Below are positions 8,669 to 17,807 of a stretch of 64,000 bases of DNA, in pieces (position 1 is the first letter of the stretch; each line of letters opens with the position of its first letter). This stretch comes from Bacillota bacterium (GTDB taxonomy: Bacteria; Bacillota; Clostridia; Peptostreptococcales; Anaerovoracaceae): NCBI GenBank assembly GCA_017437745.1, contig JAFRYI010000003.1, forward strand, positions 90,634 to 154,633, in the 5' to 3' direction. The position numbers and the translations under genes are program-made. Under the pieces are notes generated by a model that searched no databases, had not been told where the DNA came from, and saw only the letters and a list, made by a program, of their open reading frames with translations.

Positions 8669-9637
8669 ATGACCATCAAGGAATGCACCGGACTCATTAA
8701 AGAAGAGACTTCTAAGATATTCGTCGGCAAGGACGATCAGATATCGCTGATACTAATGGCGGTCTTCGTCGGCGGCCACGTTCTGCTGGACGACCTGCCC
8801 GGCAGCGGTAAGACCACTCTGGTAAAGACGCTGGCCAGGGCTCTGGGCTGCGGGTTCCGCCGCATACAGTTCACCCCGGACCTTATGCCTTCGGACATTA
8901 CGGGCATGACGGTCTACGACCAGAAGAGCGCGGAGTTCCGCCACGTAAAAGGCCCGATCTTCACGAACATACTGCTCGCGGACGAGATAAACCGCGCCAT
9001 CCCCAGGACGCAGTCGGCGCTTCTGGAGGCCATGGAGGAAGAGCAGGTGACAATAGACAACGATACATACGCGCTGCCTAAGCCTTTCTTCGTGCTCGCC
9101 ACGCAGAACCCCGTGGAGCGCGAGAGCACCTTCATGCTGCCGTGGGCGCAGATGGACAGGTTCTTCGTAAGGCTGTCGCTGGGATTCCCCGACAAGGACG
9201 AGGAGAAACGCATACTTTCATCGCTGGGCGACGAGGTGGATCTGTCCGTGGTCAACGCGGTCACAGGTCCGGAGCAGCTCATGCAGATGCGCGAAGAGAT
9301 ACGCGGCGTCTACGTAAGCGAGTTCGTAAAGCAGTACATAGTGGATCTGGTCCAGGCTACCAGGGCCGACAAGGATCTTGAGAGCGGGGCTTCGCCCAGG
9401 GCTTCCATCTGCCTGTATCAGGGCGGAAAGTCGCTTGCCGCGATGAACGGCAGGGACTACGTTACCCCGGAGGACATTTCGCAGATATTCCTGCCGGTGC
9501 TGTCGCACAGGGTAAGGCTTTCCAGGGCCGCGCAGTACGCTAAGCGCGGCGCGGAAGACGTTCTTTCGGACATTCTTAAGAATACTCCGGTTCCGCCCGA
9601 AGGCTCGGAGCGTTTCGATGCAGCAGGTAAAAAGTAA
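8669..9637 (+). CDS. MoxR family AAA+ ATPase (cluster 2)
   Basis: 322 residues; Walker A GSGKT (45-49), Walker B LLADEINRAIP, and ATQNPVERESTF before the arginine-finger region, as in MoxR ATPases. It is a clear paralogue of the ATPase at 1119-2060, sharing GFRRIQFTPDLxPSD and ADEINRAxPRxQSALLE blocks. A GGAGG ribosome binding site precedes ATG 8669. Its last 20 bases overlap the DUF58 gene that follows. Confidence 0.9.
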   Translation: MTIKECTGLIKEETSKIFVGKDDQISLILMAVFVGGHVLLDDLPGSGKTTLVKTLARALGCGFRRIQFTPDLMPSDITGMTVYDQKSAEFRHVKGPIFTNILLADEINRAIPRTQSALLEAMEEEQVTIDNDTYALPKPFFVLATQNPVERESTFMLPWAQMDRFFVRLSLGFPDKDEEKRILSSLGDEVDLSVVNAVTGPEQLMQMREEIRGVYVSEFVKQYIVDLVQATRADKDLESGASPRASICLYQGGKSLAAMNGRDYVTPEDISQIFLPVLSHRVRLSRAAQYAKRGAEDVLSDILKNTPVPPEGSERFDAAGKK

Positions 9638-10829
9638 TTTCGTAAATCCGGCGGGGCTGGCTGTCCTTGCGGCGCTGGCTCTGCTTTCGGCATATTTCGG
9701 CATAGATCTCCTGTTCGCGGTGCTTGCGGGGGCTTTTCTGCTGTGCCTCATCTCGTGGCTGTGGACAAGGTCTTCGCTCAAAAAGCTGGACGTTAGGACC
9801 GGCACCCGCGTGGTCTGCGGCTTCCCGGGGGACACCCTGGACGTGGACGTTACCCTGAGCAACGACAAGTTCATACCGGTCGTATGGCTGCGCGCGGAGC
9901 TTCCCGCCGGGGAGGCTGCGTGCGTTTCCATGGCGGAGGAGGACGCTGCGGTCTTTTCGTGGGTGATGCCTCACCAGAGTCTGGAATGGACGGAGACACT
10001 CAGCGCGGTAAAGCGCGGGGTAAAGGCTTTCGGCTGCGTGGAAGCTTCTTCCGGAGACGGTTTCGGTCTTTCGGAGAATTCCGTAAGCATTCCGCTGGAC
10101 ACGGAACTGAGGGCCGTGGTATTTCCGTCTCTGATCGAAGTCGACGTATCCGGAATACTGAGCAGGCTGTCCGAGATGGAACTTTCGAAGAAAGGCATGT
10201 ACACGGACGCCTCGCTGATACAGAATGTCCGTGACTACAGCGGATCCGAGAGCTTCCGGGACGTAAACTGGAGACTGCTGGCGAAGGGCGGCGACCTTAT
10301 GGTCAACATCCGCGAAAAGATGGACGTTCGCAGGACCTGTCTGTTCGTGGATCTTCAGAGCTGTTCCAGAGCGGAGACCGTAGAGACTCCTTCCGGACCT
10401 GAGACCGTGCACAGACTTATGGAGGAAGAACTCGAGCGCATGCTTTCGCTGGCTGCGTCCCTTATCTCGCAGCTAAGCGTGCGGGGCGTGATATGCTCTC
10501 TGGCGATACCCGGCTATGACGTCCATGACGAAGCGACCGGTACCGTACGCCGCGAGGCAAGGACAGTAAGACCAGCGGAGGGAGAAGACCAGGCGGAGAC
10601 GCTGCTTACGGCGCTGGCGGAGATAGATTATCAGGGAGGCTCCACGGAGCTTCCGCTGGAACAGATATCCGGTGAATACCACGCTCTCGGGCAGATGTTC
10701 TGCCTTGCGCGCAAGAAGAGCCGCAGGCTGGACGCGCTGGACGCGGCCCAGCCTCTTCCTGTATGGTACGTTCTGCCGGAGGACGACGGTTCAGGACGCA
10801 TAATAGAAGAAACGGAGCTGCTGCGATGA
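9618..10829 (+). CDS. DUF58 domain protein (cluster 2)
   Basis: 403 residues with two adjacent N-terminal hydrophobic helices (about 11-50), a beta-rich middle part, and the DUF58 core around YSGSESFRDVNWRLLAKGGDL, where R/K-x-x-N-W-R-x-x-A-K corresponds to the family signature. It overlaps the MoxR gene by 20 bases and the next gene by four (ATGA). Somewhat longer than its paralogue at 2057-3112. Confidence 0.85.
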   Translation: MQQVKSNFVNPAGLAVLAALALLSAYFGIDLLFAVLAGAFLLCLISWLWTRSSLKKLDVRTGTRVVCGFPGDTLDVDVTLSNDKFIPVVWLRAELPAGEAACVSMAEEDAAVFSWVMPHQSLEWTETLSAVKRGVKAFGCVEASSGDGFGLSENSVSIPLDTELRAVVFPSLIEVDVSGILSRLSEMELSKKGMYTDASLIQNVRDYSGSESFRDVNWRLLAKGGDLMVNIREKMDVRRTCLFVDLQSCSRAETVETPSGPETVHRLMEEELERMLSLAASLISQLSVRGVICSLAIPGYDVHDEATGTVRREARTVRPAEGEDQAETLLTALAEIDYQGGSTELPLEQISGEYHALGQMFCLARKKSRRLDALDAAQPLPVWYVLPEDDGSGRIIEETELLR

Positions 10830-12112
10830 AGAGAACTACAGCTGCCGTATGCGGCCTTTCCAGAATACTTTTCGCGGCGGGAGTCTTCTGCTGGTTCTTC
10901 TATTTCCTTGTGATAATAACGGAGCCCGGGGACGTTTCGCTGCCCGCGGTCTTTCCCGCAGTTTGCTTCGCCGTATCCTACGCAGCGGGGCTGATCGCGT
11001 CGGCCCGCGGCATGAAGCTTCCGGCCTACGTTGGAATACAGATAGTCATATGCGCGGCCGGGATCGCTGTCATGCAGCTTTTGCTAAAGACCGGACAAGA
11101 GGCGTTCAATCTTAGGCTGACGTCGTCCATAGCGCTTGCTGCCGCGACGGTCGTGTGCGCGAAGGCGGCCGCCTCGGAGATAAAACCGGATGAGATAGCG
11201 CACAGGTTCGACGTAGGGCTGGTGCTCTGCGCGGCCCTGATACTCGCTGACCATTACCTTAAGGGCGCGTACGGAAAGCAGGCTCTTACTGTGCTCGGCA
11301 TAGCCATGTTCTGCCTGCTGCTTGCGCTTACAATGATAAGGACCGACAAGAACGCGGCGATAGGAAGCACCGCCGGAAGAGCCATACCGTTCGTTCTGCT
11401 GATAGTGATCGCTCTCATTGCCGCTGCCGTTACCATTGCGGCATCCGGAGCCGCGGGCGGAGCAGTAGGAGCCGTTCTTTCCGCGATACGGTGGGTATGG
11501 GGACTGATAGCGGCAGCAGCGACGTTCCTGTGGTCCAGGTGGGTGGCTCTGTGCAACTGGCTGGCGACTCTGATCAAGCCCGGCGAAGACGTGCCGATAA
11601 ACATAATAGTTCCGGACGAGAGACCGGACATACCCGACGCGACGGAACCTTCGCACGTATCGGCGGTCGTGCTCTACGTGCTTACCGCTCTGCTTGCCGC
11701 GGCTGTCATAACGGCTGTAATATACGCCATACGCAAGACGAAGCTTAAGAGAGTAAACATAGGAAGACTGAACAACAGGCAGGCGGTGCGGAAGGGCGGC
11801 TTCGCCGAAGGGCTGGGAAAAGCGTTCGAAGCGGCTGCGGCCCGGATAAGATACCGCGTGGACTGCGTACGTTTCCGCAACACGCCCGCGGGGCTTCTGG
11901 CCTGGTGCGAAAGACATGTTCCCAGAGCAGACCGAAAGCTTCCTTCCGAGAGCGGACCGCAGTTCCTGGAAAGACTGTCGGCAGAACAGGACGCCGCCGG
12001 CTCCGCGGCGCTTATGACGTTGTCCGGCCTTCTGGAAAAGACTTTCTACAGCAGGGACACCGCGGACGCGGATCCTGCGCTCTGCGCGGCGATAAGGAAA
12101 TGCAGGTTCTGA
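10826..12112 (+). CDS. Multi-pass membrane protein with DUF4129-like tail (cluster 2)
   Basis: 428 residues from ATG 10826, which overlaps the DUF58 stop (ATGA). About eight hydrophobic helices, a proline/aspartate-rich loop, one more helix, then a soluble tail with NTPAGLLAWCERH and LSGLLEKTFYS, which matches the TP...L..L...YS pattern of DUF4129 tails. No transglutaminase core. It is the functional counterpart of 3109-4437, although the two share little sequence outside the layout. Confidence 0.65.
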   Translation: MKRTTAAVCGLSRILFAAGVFCWFFYFLVIITEPGDVSLPAVFPAVCFAVSYAAGLIASARGMKLPAYVGIQIVICAAGIAVMQLLLKTGQEAFNLRLTSSIALAAATVVCAKAAASEIKPDEIAHRFDVGLVLCAALILADHYLKGAYGKQALTVLGIAMFCLLLALTMIRTDKNAAIGSTAGRAIPFVLLIVIALIAAAVTIAASGAAGGAVGAVLSAIRWVWGLIAAAATFLWSRWVALCNWLATLIKPGEDVPINIIVPDERPDIPDATEPSHVSAVVLYVLTALLAAAVITAVIYAIRKTKLKRVNIGRLNNRQAVRKGGFAEGLGKAFEAAAARIRYRVDCVRFRNTPAGLLAWCERHVPRADRKLPSESGPQFLERLSAEQDAAGSAALMTLSGLLEKTFYSRDTADADPALCAAIRKCRF

Positions 12113-12180
12113 ACCGCGCGGAGATATACATCTGAAACAGTACCGGCGCCGCCGGATATGAGAATACAGAGGACGATAAT

Positions 12181-13191
12181 ATGCCGAAGATACTGATAAT
12201 AAACACGGGCGGGACCATAAGCATGACATCTTCCGCGCGCGGTTACGTTCCGGACGGGGAAGCTTTCCGCGCCCAGCTTTCGGGCATGGAGCTTCTTAAG
12301 GCGCGGACCATGCCGCAGTGGGAGCTTATGGAGACCGAACCGCTTCTGGATTCTTCCAACATGACGGTATCCGACTGGAACCGCATCGGCGGTTTGGTGG
12401 CGGACAACTACGACGCTTACGACGGCTTCGTGATACTGCACGGAACGGACACCATGGCTTATACCGCGTCCTCGCTGTCCTTCATGCTCCAGGGACTTGA
12501 CAAGCCGGTAATACTCACCGGTTCGCAGATACCGCTGGCGGAGATACGCAGCGACGGACGGGGCAACCTGATCGATTCTCTGCTGATAGCAGCGGAGGGC
12601 AAGGTAAAGGAGGTCTGCATCTTTTTCGGAGGCAAACTGCTGCGCGGCAACCGCGCCACTAAGTATTCCGCGGACGAACTGATCGCTTTCGTGTCGCCGA
12701 ACTACCCGCCTCTGGCGGAGACCGGTATAACCGTGGAATACAACGAGTCCGCGCTTCTTAAGAGGCAGCCCGGACCGTTCAGCCTGCAGGTGCTGGACGA
12801 GATACCGATAGGCGTTATCAAAGTTTTCCCCGGCATACAGTTCAGCCTGTTCGACCAGATAATGACGGAAAAGCTGCGGGGAATAGTAATAGAGACCTTC
12901 GGCGCGGGCAACATCCCCAACGGCGGCAGCGAACTGCTCCCCATAGTCAGAAGGGCAATGGAACACGGCACTGTCATGACGGTATGCTCGCAGTGCACTC
13001 AGGGAACGGTAAGCCTGGGCACGTACGAGGCGAGCAGCGCCCTGGCGGAAGCCGGAGCGGTAAGCGGACGCGACCTTACGACGGAAGCCGCGGTCGCCAA
13101 GCTGTACTATCTTTTCAGCAAAGGCTGCAGCGCGGAGGAAGTAAAGCGTCTGATGGAGACGCCGATATGCGGCGAGGAGAAAGAACGGTAG
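12181..13191 (+). CDS. ansA: L-asparaginase (type I, cytoplasmic-like)
   Basis: A 336-residue enzyme that hydrolyses asparagine to aspartate and ammonia. The first catalytic threonine is in NTGGTIS (Thr12), the second motif HGTDTMAYT is at about 87-95, and TGSQIPLAEIRSDGRGNL is the usual following block. There is no signal peptide, which points to the cytoplasmic class. It may be co-transcribed with MoxR cluster 2 (68-base gap) and with the MazG-like gene after it. Confidence 0.88.
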   Translation: MPKILIINTGGTISMTSSARGYVPDGEAFRAQLSGMELLKARTMPQWELMETEPLLDSSNMTVSDWNRIGGLVADNYDAYDGFVILHGTDTMAYTASSLSFMLQGLDKPVILTGSQIPLAEIRSDGRGNLIDSLLIAAEGKVKEVCIFFGGKLLRGNRATKYSADELIAFVSPNYPPLAETGITVEYNESALLKRQPGPFSLQVLDEIPIGVIKVFPGIQFSLFDQIMTEKLRGIVIETFGAGNIPNGGSELLPIVRRAMEHGTVMTVCSQCTQGTVSLGTYEASSALAEAGAVSGRDLTTEAAVAKLYYLFSKGCSAEEVKRLMETPICGEEKER

Positions 13192-13214
13192 CAGACCGTT
13201 CGCGGAGGCTTATC

Positions 13215-13547
13215 ATGAAAGACACGACCATAGAAAGAGTGCGCAGATTCACGGACGACAGGGACTGGCACAAGTTCCACACTCCGGCGAACCTCGCGAA
13301 ATCAATAGCCATAGAGGCGGGCGAGCTTCTGGAATGCTTCCAGTGGAGCGATACGGAGTTCGACGAAGAACACGTTAAAGAGGAACTTGCGGACGTTATC
13401 GTCTACTGCAGGAACCTTCTGGACGAACTTGGGCTGGACGAAGACGAGATCGTCAACAGCAAGATGGATAAGAACGAAGCCAAGTACCCGGTGGAGCTTT
13501 CGATAGGCAGCGCCGCCAAATACACGGAGTACAGGAAGGGCAGATAG
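13215..13547 (+). CDS. MazG-like nucleotide pyrophosphohydrolase
   Basis: 110 residues from ATG 13215, preceded by CGGAGGCT; longer in-frame readings would overlap the asparaginase gene. The helical metal-binding motif E-x2-E...E-x2-D is visible as EAGELLE and KEELADVIVYC, as in all-alpha NTP pyrophosphatases of the dCTPase/MazG type. It probably hydrolyses non-canonical or excess (d)NTPs. Confidence 0.8.
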   Translation: MKDTTIERVRRFTDDRDWHKFHTPANLAKSIAIEAGELLECFQWSDTEFDEEHVKEELADVIVYCRNLLDELGLDEDEIVNSKMDKNEAKYPVELSIGSAAKYTEYRKGR

Positions 13548-13586
13548 CGGCGAAGGGATGCGCTCCTTCGCGAAAAAGGATAAAGA

Positions 13587-13616
13587 AAGGACCGCTCTTT
13601 ACAAGCGGTCCTTTTT
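13587..13616 (+). terminator. Terminator after the MazG-like gene
   Basis: A GGACCGCT/AGCGGTCC stem with a short loop, followed by TTTTT; the reverse strand carries an A-rich arm, so it may act on both strands. Confidence 0.85.
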
Positions 13617-13662
13617 GAGTGTTTCGTTATATAGCCTGTGTGTCCGGAGTCCTTCAGCCGTC

Positions 13663-14415
13663 TTATTCGGTTATTGCCCAGACCCTTACCGGAAGACCTA
13701 CCGCGCCTTCTATCCTGGGCCATGCCACGAATATGACTGCTCCTGCCGGAGCGACCTTGTCCAGGTTCTTAAGCACTTCGACCTGCAGTTTGCCCATCTG
13801 CAGCACGTATCTTTCGCAGGCAAGATCCTCCGCCTTCGCAGCTTCCTTGGAAGCGTCGGTGTCCAGAGCCTCGTGGCCGTTCGCCGCGGCGTTCCTTACC
13901 TCGTAGATGTACTTAAGAGCGTCGAGCGACCAGCCCGGGAAATTCTCGCTGCCGTCTTCGGCTATGCCTGAGAGCTTGTTCATGTCCGGCCAGTTCTTGT
14001 ACCAGTCGGTGCGGAGAGCCACGAAAGCGCCGTCGGGAATGGGACCGTACTTAGCTTCGTAGTCCTTTATGTCCTGTACGCTTACGGCGTAGGTCGGATC
14101 CTCGGCCACCTTGCCGGTTATGTCCACGACGCAGAGCGGGAACACAGCGTCCTTAACTCCGAACTTCTCGGACAGGGGAGCGCCCTTGATGAAATGCCCG
14201 GGGAAATCGATGTGCGTACCGAACTGTCCGGGGAACTTGAAAGTCTGGATGCGGCACTCCAGCATGGGATTGCCCCAGTCGAAGACCGTCTTGCCCAGTT
14301 CCACGCTTCCTTCCGGAATGCCTGCCCAGTAGGGGCTGTCGTTGTTGAGGGAGTGGGAGAGTTCCACCCATTTAAGCTTTTTGGCGCCTTCCAGCGCTTC
14401 CCAGAGTTTATACAT
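13663..14415 (-). CDS. Cyclase family protein (kynurenine formamidase-like hydrolase)
   Basis: 250 residues from ATG 14415, eight bases downstream of AAGGAGG; an upstream in-frame start would read through that site and is rejected. The family metal signature H-x-G-T-H-x-D-x-P-x-H appears as FGTHIDFPGHF, and the C-terminal ...GLPVRVWAI block is typical of PF04199. Such metal-dependent hydrolases act on formamide or cyclic amide bonds; the substrate is not known. It is monocistronic, facing a terminator at 13587-13616. Confidence 0.8.
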   Translation of the reverse strand: MYKLWEALEGAKKLKWVELSHSLNNDSPYWAGIPEGSVELGKTVFDWGNPMLECRIQTFKFPGQFGTHIDFPGHFIKGAPLSEKFGVKDAVFPLCVVDITGKVAEDPTYAVSVQDIKDYEAKYGPIPDGAFVALRTDWYKNWPDMNKLSGIAEDGSENFPGWSLDALKYIYEVRNAAANGHEALDTDASKEAAKAEDLACERYVLQMGKLQVEVLKNLDKVAPAGAVIFVAWPRIEGAVGLPVRVWAITE

Positions 14416-14494
14416 TCCTGTGACCTCCTTATGCTGCCGCGACGGCGATGTCCTTAATTTGTTACAAAAATAATTATAACAGAAAAACAAGGCT

Positions 14495-14522
14495 TTTACA
14501 CGCGGAGCTTTTACTGTATAAT
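14495..14522 (+). promoter_or_regulatory. Promoter of the AI-2E family permease gene
   Basis: TTTACA (14495-14500) and TATAAT (14517-14522), 16-base spacing, about 35 bases before the start codon. Confidence 0.6.
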
Positions 14523-14560
14523 CAAGTGTAATACATTTTAAGTCATCGAGGGGATAAGAG

Positions 14561-15742
14561 ATGAAGAAGAAATGGCAGGAGATGAAGCAGAAATGGGGTT
14601 CGCTGGTCCTGGGGGCCTGCGTCGTAGCCCTGTTTTTTGTTGCGGTCTCGCACATAGGGGTCGTGTGGGGCGTGTTCAAGTACATATTCCGCATTCTGCT
14701 TCCGATAATCATCGGTTTCGGAATAGCGTACATTCTTAATCCTTTCGCGAAATTCTACGACAGGACATTATTCAAGAAGATCAAGAAAAGAAACGTATCA
14801 TGGGGACTCTCGGTGGTGCTCTCGCTCATCGTGCTGGCGCTGCTGCTGTTCCTGATACTCTATTCTCTGATACCGCAGATGATAACGAGCATCGGAGGCT
14901 TCCTGGAGAACATCGATACCTACCTGAAGTCCCTGCAGGAGATAGTCGATAAGTGGGAGTTCGCGCCGCCGGACCTTGTCGCGAAGATCAAGGAGTGGAT
15001 AAGCAGCGAGGGCGGTCTTCTGAGCAAGGCCCTGGAGCTGCTAATGAACAACATAGGCACCATAATCTCCAAGTCTTCCAGCGTCACCGCCGGAACCATG
15101 AACTGGGGCATAGGCTTCATAATGGCCATCTATTTCCTGGCTGACAAGAACAGGGTACTCAACGTCTTCAAACGATTCCTGCGTCTCGTTACCAGAGAAG
15201 AGTACTACAACAACGTAACTTCGGTAGGCGTAAGGTTCAACGACATCTTCGCCAAGTTCATTACCGTGGAGCTGATAGACGCTCTTATCGTAGGCGTCAT
15301 CAACTACATCTTCATGCTTGCGGTGAAGATGCCTTACGCTCTGGTGATATCCGTTGTCGTGGGCGTAGCGAATCTGGTGCCAACCTTCGGTCCCATCGTG
15401 GGCGCTGCCATAGGCTGCCTGATCCTTCTGCTGGCCAATCCAATCAACGCTCTGTGGTTCCTGATCTTTACGATACTGCTGCAGATCGTCGACGGTTACT
15501 GGATAAAGCCGCGCATGTTCGGCGAGGTGTTGAACGTTCCCGGAATACTGATACTGATATCCATCATCATATTCGGAAGGCTGCTGGGCATAGTCGGAAT
15601 ATTCCTGGCGATACCGCTCGCGGCGATAATCGTATACATTCTGGAAGAGTACGCGGTGCCGCGCATAGAGGCGCGCAAGAAAAAGAAGGACAGCGCCAAG
15701 GCATCCGCCGGGCTTCAGGAAAAGAAAGAAGACGAGGCATAG
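14561..15742 (+). CDS. AI-2E family transporter (putative permease)
   Basis: 393 residues with about seven to eight membrane helices. The N-terminal helices are followed by a soluble amphipathic stretch (about 115-180) and the family's ...VVGVANLVPTFGPIVGA and GxIVGIFLAIP blocks. Some members export autoinducer-2, others are Na+/H+ antiporters; which applies cannot be told here. The C-terminus is a charged Lys/Glu tail. Flanked by its own promoter and terminator. Confidence 0.88.
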   Translation: MKKKWQEMKQKWGSLVLGACVVALFFVAVSHIGVVWGVFKYIFRILLPIIIGFGIAYILNPFAKFYDRTLFKKIKKRNVSWGLSVVLSLIVLALLLFLILYSLIPQMITSIGGFLENIDTYLKSLQEIVDKWEFAPPDLVAKIKEWISSEGGLLSKALELLMNNIGTIISKSSSVTAGTMNWGIGFIMAIYFLADKNRVLNVFKRFLRLVTREEYYNNVTSVGVRFNDIFAKFITVELIDALIVGVINYIFMLAVKMPYALVISVVVGVANLVPTFGPIVGAAIGCLILLLANPINALWFLIFTILLQIVDGYWIKPRMFGEVLNVPGILILISIIIFGRLLGIVGIFLAIPLAAIIVYILEEYAVPRIEARKKKKDSAKASAGLQEKKEDEA

Positions 15743-15768
15743 ATCCCCGTCCCGAGATAATAATAAGA

Positions 15769-15800
15769 CCGGGTCTCCGTAAGGAGGCCCGGCTTTTGTT
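15769..15800 (+). terminator. Terminator between the AI-2E permease gene and dapB
   Basis: A 10-bp CCGGG..CTCC / GGAG..CCCGG stem with a GTAA loop (15769-15792), then CTTTTGTTTT. Confidence 0.85.
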
Positions 15801-15808
15801 TTACAGTG

Positions 15809-16543
15809 TCATTTTATCAGGTCTTTCATTCCGTAGAGTCCGGGACCTTGGTCTATCAGGAACTCCGCCGCGCGTACGGCTCCTTCGGCGAACAGGCTCC
15901 TGCTCTGGGCTCTGTGTTCCAGCTTGATCTGCTGGGTCTGGGTAGCGATGTAGACTTCGTGAGTACCTACTTCGTTGCCCAGCCTGACCGCTGAAATGCC
16001 TATATCCTTCGGATCGCGCTTGCAGTGGCCGGATCTGCCTTCCACTATGCTGCTGTCCGGACGGACTTCCTTAATTGCGTCGGCAAGCATGACTGCCGTT
16101 CCGCTGGGAGCGTCCAGTTTCCTGTTGTGGTGGTATTCCACTATCTCTATGTCCGCTTCCGGGAACGCTGCCGCTGCCTGCTTCGCAAGGTTTACCAGCA
16201 CCGCTATTCCTATGGACATGTTGGCGGAAAGGAACACGGGTACGCTCTTCGCGCACTCGTCTATGAGCGCGAACTCCTCCGGCGTCTGACCGGTGGTGGC
16301 TATCACAAGAGGTATTCCGCGCTTCGCGGCATACTCCGTAAGCGTCTTTGTCGCCGTGTGGTTCGAAAAGTCTATTATGCAGTCCGCGCGTCCGGTAAAA
16401 TCACCGAGAGATGGGTACCTGCGTTCTTCCGACTGTATGTACGAAGGACTTACAAAGGCAACTATCTCGTGATCCGTACCGTTTACGGTATCCGTTACGG
16501 CCTTTCCCATGGCTCCTGTGCTTCCGTGCAGTATTATCCTCAT
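15809..16543 (-). CDS. dapB: 4-hydroxy-tetrahydrodipicolinate reductase
   Basis: 244 residues. The N-terminal nucleotide-binding GSTGAMG motif and the catalytic/substrate block EYHHNRKLDAPSGTA identify DapB, which reduces the DapA product with NAD(P)H in lysine/diaminopimelate synthesis. A GGAG ribosome binding site precedes ATG 16543. It follows dapA by 55 bases on the same strand and shares its lysine-riboswitch control. Confidence 0.95.
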   Translation of the reverse strand: MRIILHGSTGAMGKAVTDTVNGTDHEIVAFVSPSYIQSEERRYPSLGDFTGRADCIIDFSNHTATKTLTEYAAKRGIPLVIATTGQTPEEFALIDECAKSVPVFLSANMSIGIAVLVNLAKQAAAAFPEADIEIVEYHHNRKLDAPSGTAVMLADAIKEVRPDSSIVEGRSGHCKRDPKDIGISAVRLGNEVGTHEVYIATQTQQIKLEHRAQSRSLFAEGAVRAAEFLIDQGPGLYGMKDLIK

Positions 16544-16598
16544 GGCTGCTCCTTTTTCAGTGGGTTTAGGTGATGCGTCCGGTAAGGACGCTGATCTG

Positions 16599-17486
16599 TC
16601 AGACGTTCAGTCCCTGCTGTCTCATCAGCTCGAACATGCGCTGCTTGTTGGCCTCGGTCATGGGCACCAGCGGGAGCCTTACATAGTTCTCGCCGAATCC
16701 CAGGGCCGCCACGGCCGCTCTCGCGGGGATGGGGTTGGTCTCGCAGAAGAGCATCTTGATCAGCGGGGTAAGTTCTTTCTGCATCTCCGCGCTCTTCTTT
16801 ACGTCGCCGCGGAAGAAAGCGTGGCAGAGCTCGGATGTCTTCTTCGGCAGTATGTTGGAAAGAACGGATATTACGCCGTCGCCTCCCATGGAGAGCATCG
16901 GGGTTATCATTCCGTCCTCGCCGGACCACAGGCAGAGATCGTCGCCGGCGTAGGCCATGGTCTCGACTATCTTTTCCATGTCACCGTTGGCTTCCTTGAT
17001 TCCGACGATGTTGGGGTGCTTGCCCAGGGCGGCGTAGGTCTTGGGCTCTATGTTCATGCCCGTGCGGCCGGGGACGTTGTAGAGTATCTCCGGCATGGGG
17101 CTGCTGTCAGCGATGGCGGTATACATGGCTATAAGTCCCGCCTGGGTGGTCTTGTTGTAGTAGGGCGATACCAGAAGTCCTGCGTCGTAGCCCATGTCGT
17201 ACGCTACCTTGGTAAGCTCTATGGCGTACGCGGTGTCGTTGGAGCCGGTGCCCGCGATCATGGGTACTCTGTGCCCGGAAAAGTCCATTGCCTTCCGGAA
17301 TACTTCGCGGTGTTCCTCGTCCGAGAGGGTGGCGCATTCGCCTGTAGTCCCGCAGATCAGAAGGGCGTCTATGCCTTCGTCTATCTGCCAGTTGATCAGC
17401 CGTTCCAGAGCATCGTAGTCGACGCCTTTTTCGTTCATCGGGGTGACTAACGCGGTGCATGCTCCTCTGAAGATAACCTTTTTCAT
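16599..17486 (-). CDS. dapA: 4-hydroxy-tetrahydrodipicolinate synthase
   Basis: 295 residues from ATG 17486, after AAAAGGAGAA; a longer in-frame reading upstream has no ribosome binding site. DapA condenses pyruvate and aspartate semialdehyde. The family blocks GTTGECATLSDEEH, the tyrosine in LYNVPGRTG and the Schiff-base lysine in IVGIKEANGD are present. It is the first gene of a two-gene dapA-dapB operon and lies directly downstream of a lysine riboswitch. Confidence 0.95.
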   Translation of the reverse strand: MKKVIFRGACTALVTPMNEKGVDYDALERLINWQIDEGIDALLICGTTGECATLSDEEHREVFRKAMDFSGHRVPMIAGTGSNDTAYAIELTKVAYDMGYDAGLLVSPYYNKTTQAGLIAMYTAIADSSPMPEILYNVPGRTGMNIEPKTYAALGKHPNIVGIKEANGDMEKIVETMAYAGDDLCLWSGEDGMITPMLSMGGDGVISVLSNILPKKTSELCHAFFRGDVKKSAEMQKELTPLIKMLFCETNPIPARAAVAALGFGENYVRLPLVPMTEANKQRMFELMRQQGLNV

Positions 17487-17541
17487 CTTTTTCTCCTTTT
17501 CCGGCGCGTCCGCTGTCTTCCCGCGCGGTCCGCGTCCTTTA

Positions 17542-17565
17542 ATAAAAAAACCGGTCTGCCCGGCT
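17542..17565 (-). terminator. dapA: Candidate riboswitch-controlled terminator before dapA
   Basis: On the minus strand a GC-rich hairpin (AGCCGG / CCGGTT arms, 5-base loop) is followed by a run of seven T. It lies between the lysine riboswitch and the dapA start, where the expression platform should be. Confidence 0.6.
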
Positions 17566-17605
17566 GATGCTGAATGTTCGATCTTATACGCAAATACGTA
17601 TCCGA

Positions 17606-17781
17606 ACAATTGTAACAGCTCTCCGCCTAAGCGACAGTCAGCCGGATGTTATCCGTCTGCCCAGACGCGCTCCTGCCTTTCGCGCCTTCGGCGGCAGTCC
17701 CTTTTACGCGGCGCGCTCCTTGCGGGGGAGTTTCCGTGCGCCGCGCTACTCCTGACGAGCCGCGCCTCTACTTACAATTGT
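17606..17781 (-). promoter_or_regulatory. Lysine riboswitch (L box) controlling dapA-dapB
   Basis: Reading the minus strand from 17781, a 10-bp P1 arm ACAATTGTAA pairs perfectly with TTACAATTGT ending at 17606. Between the arms the order of conserved L-box segments can be followed: AGTAGAGGCGCG, CAGGAGTAGC, GCCGCCGAAGGC, GTCTGGGCAGACGG, TGACTGTCGC and GGAGAGCTGT. The downstream genes are the first committed steps of lysine synthesis, the classic context for this RNA. Binding of lysine would favour the downstream terminator. Identification is by eye; a covariance-model score would settle it. Confidence 0.85.
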
Positions 17782-17807
17782 GCCCCGGAATTACCGAGGT
17801 TTCTGTT

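Noticed and set aside
12984..13214. N-terminal extension of the MazG-like gene into the asparaginase gene
   Set aside because: It overlaps the end of ansA in another frame, and GGAGG precedes ATG 13215, which gives a normal-length MazG-like protein.
14416..14733. Upstream extension of the cyclase-family gene
   Set aside because: A strong AAGGAGG stands eight bases before ATG 14415, and the extension overlaps the AI-2E permease gene and lacks family similarity.
17606..17781. T-box or cobalamin riboswitch reading of the dapA leader
   Set aside because: No T-box AGGGUGGNACCGCG sequence and no B12-box; the L-box segments and lysine context fit much better.
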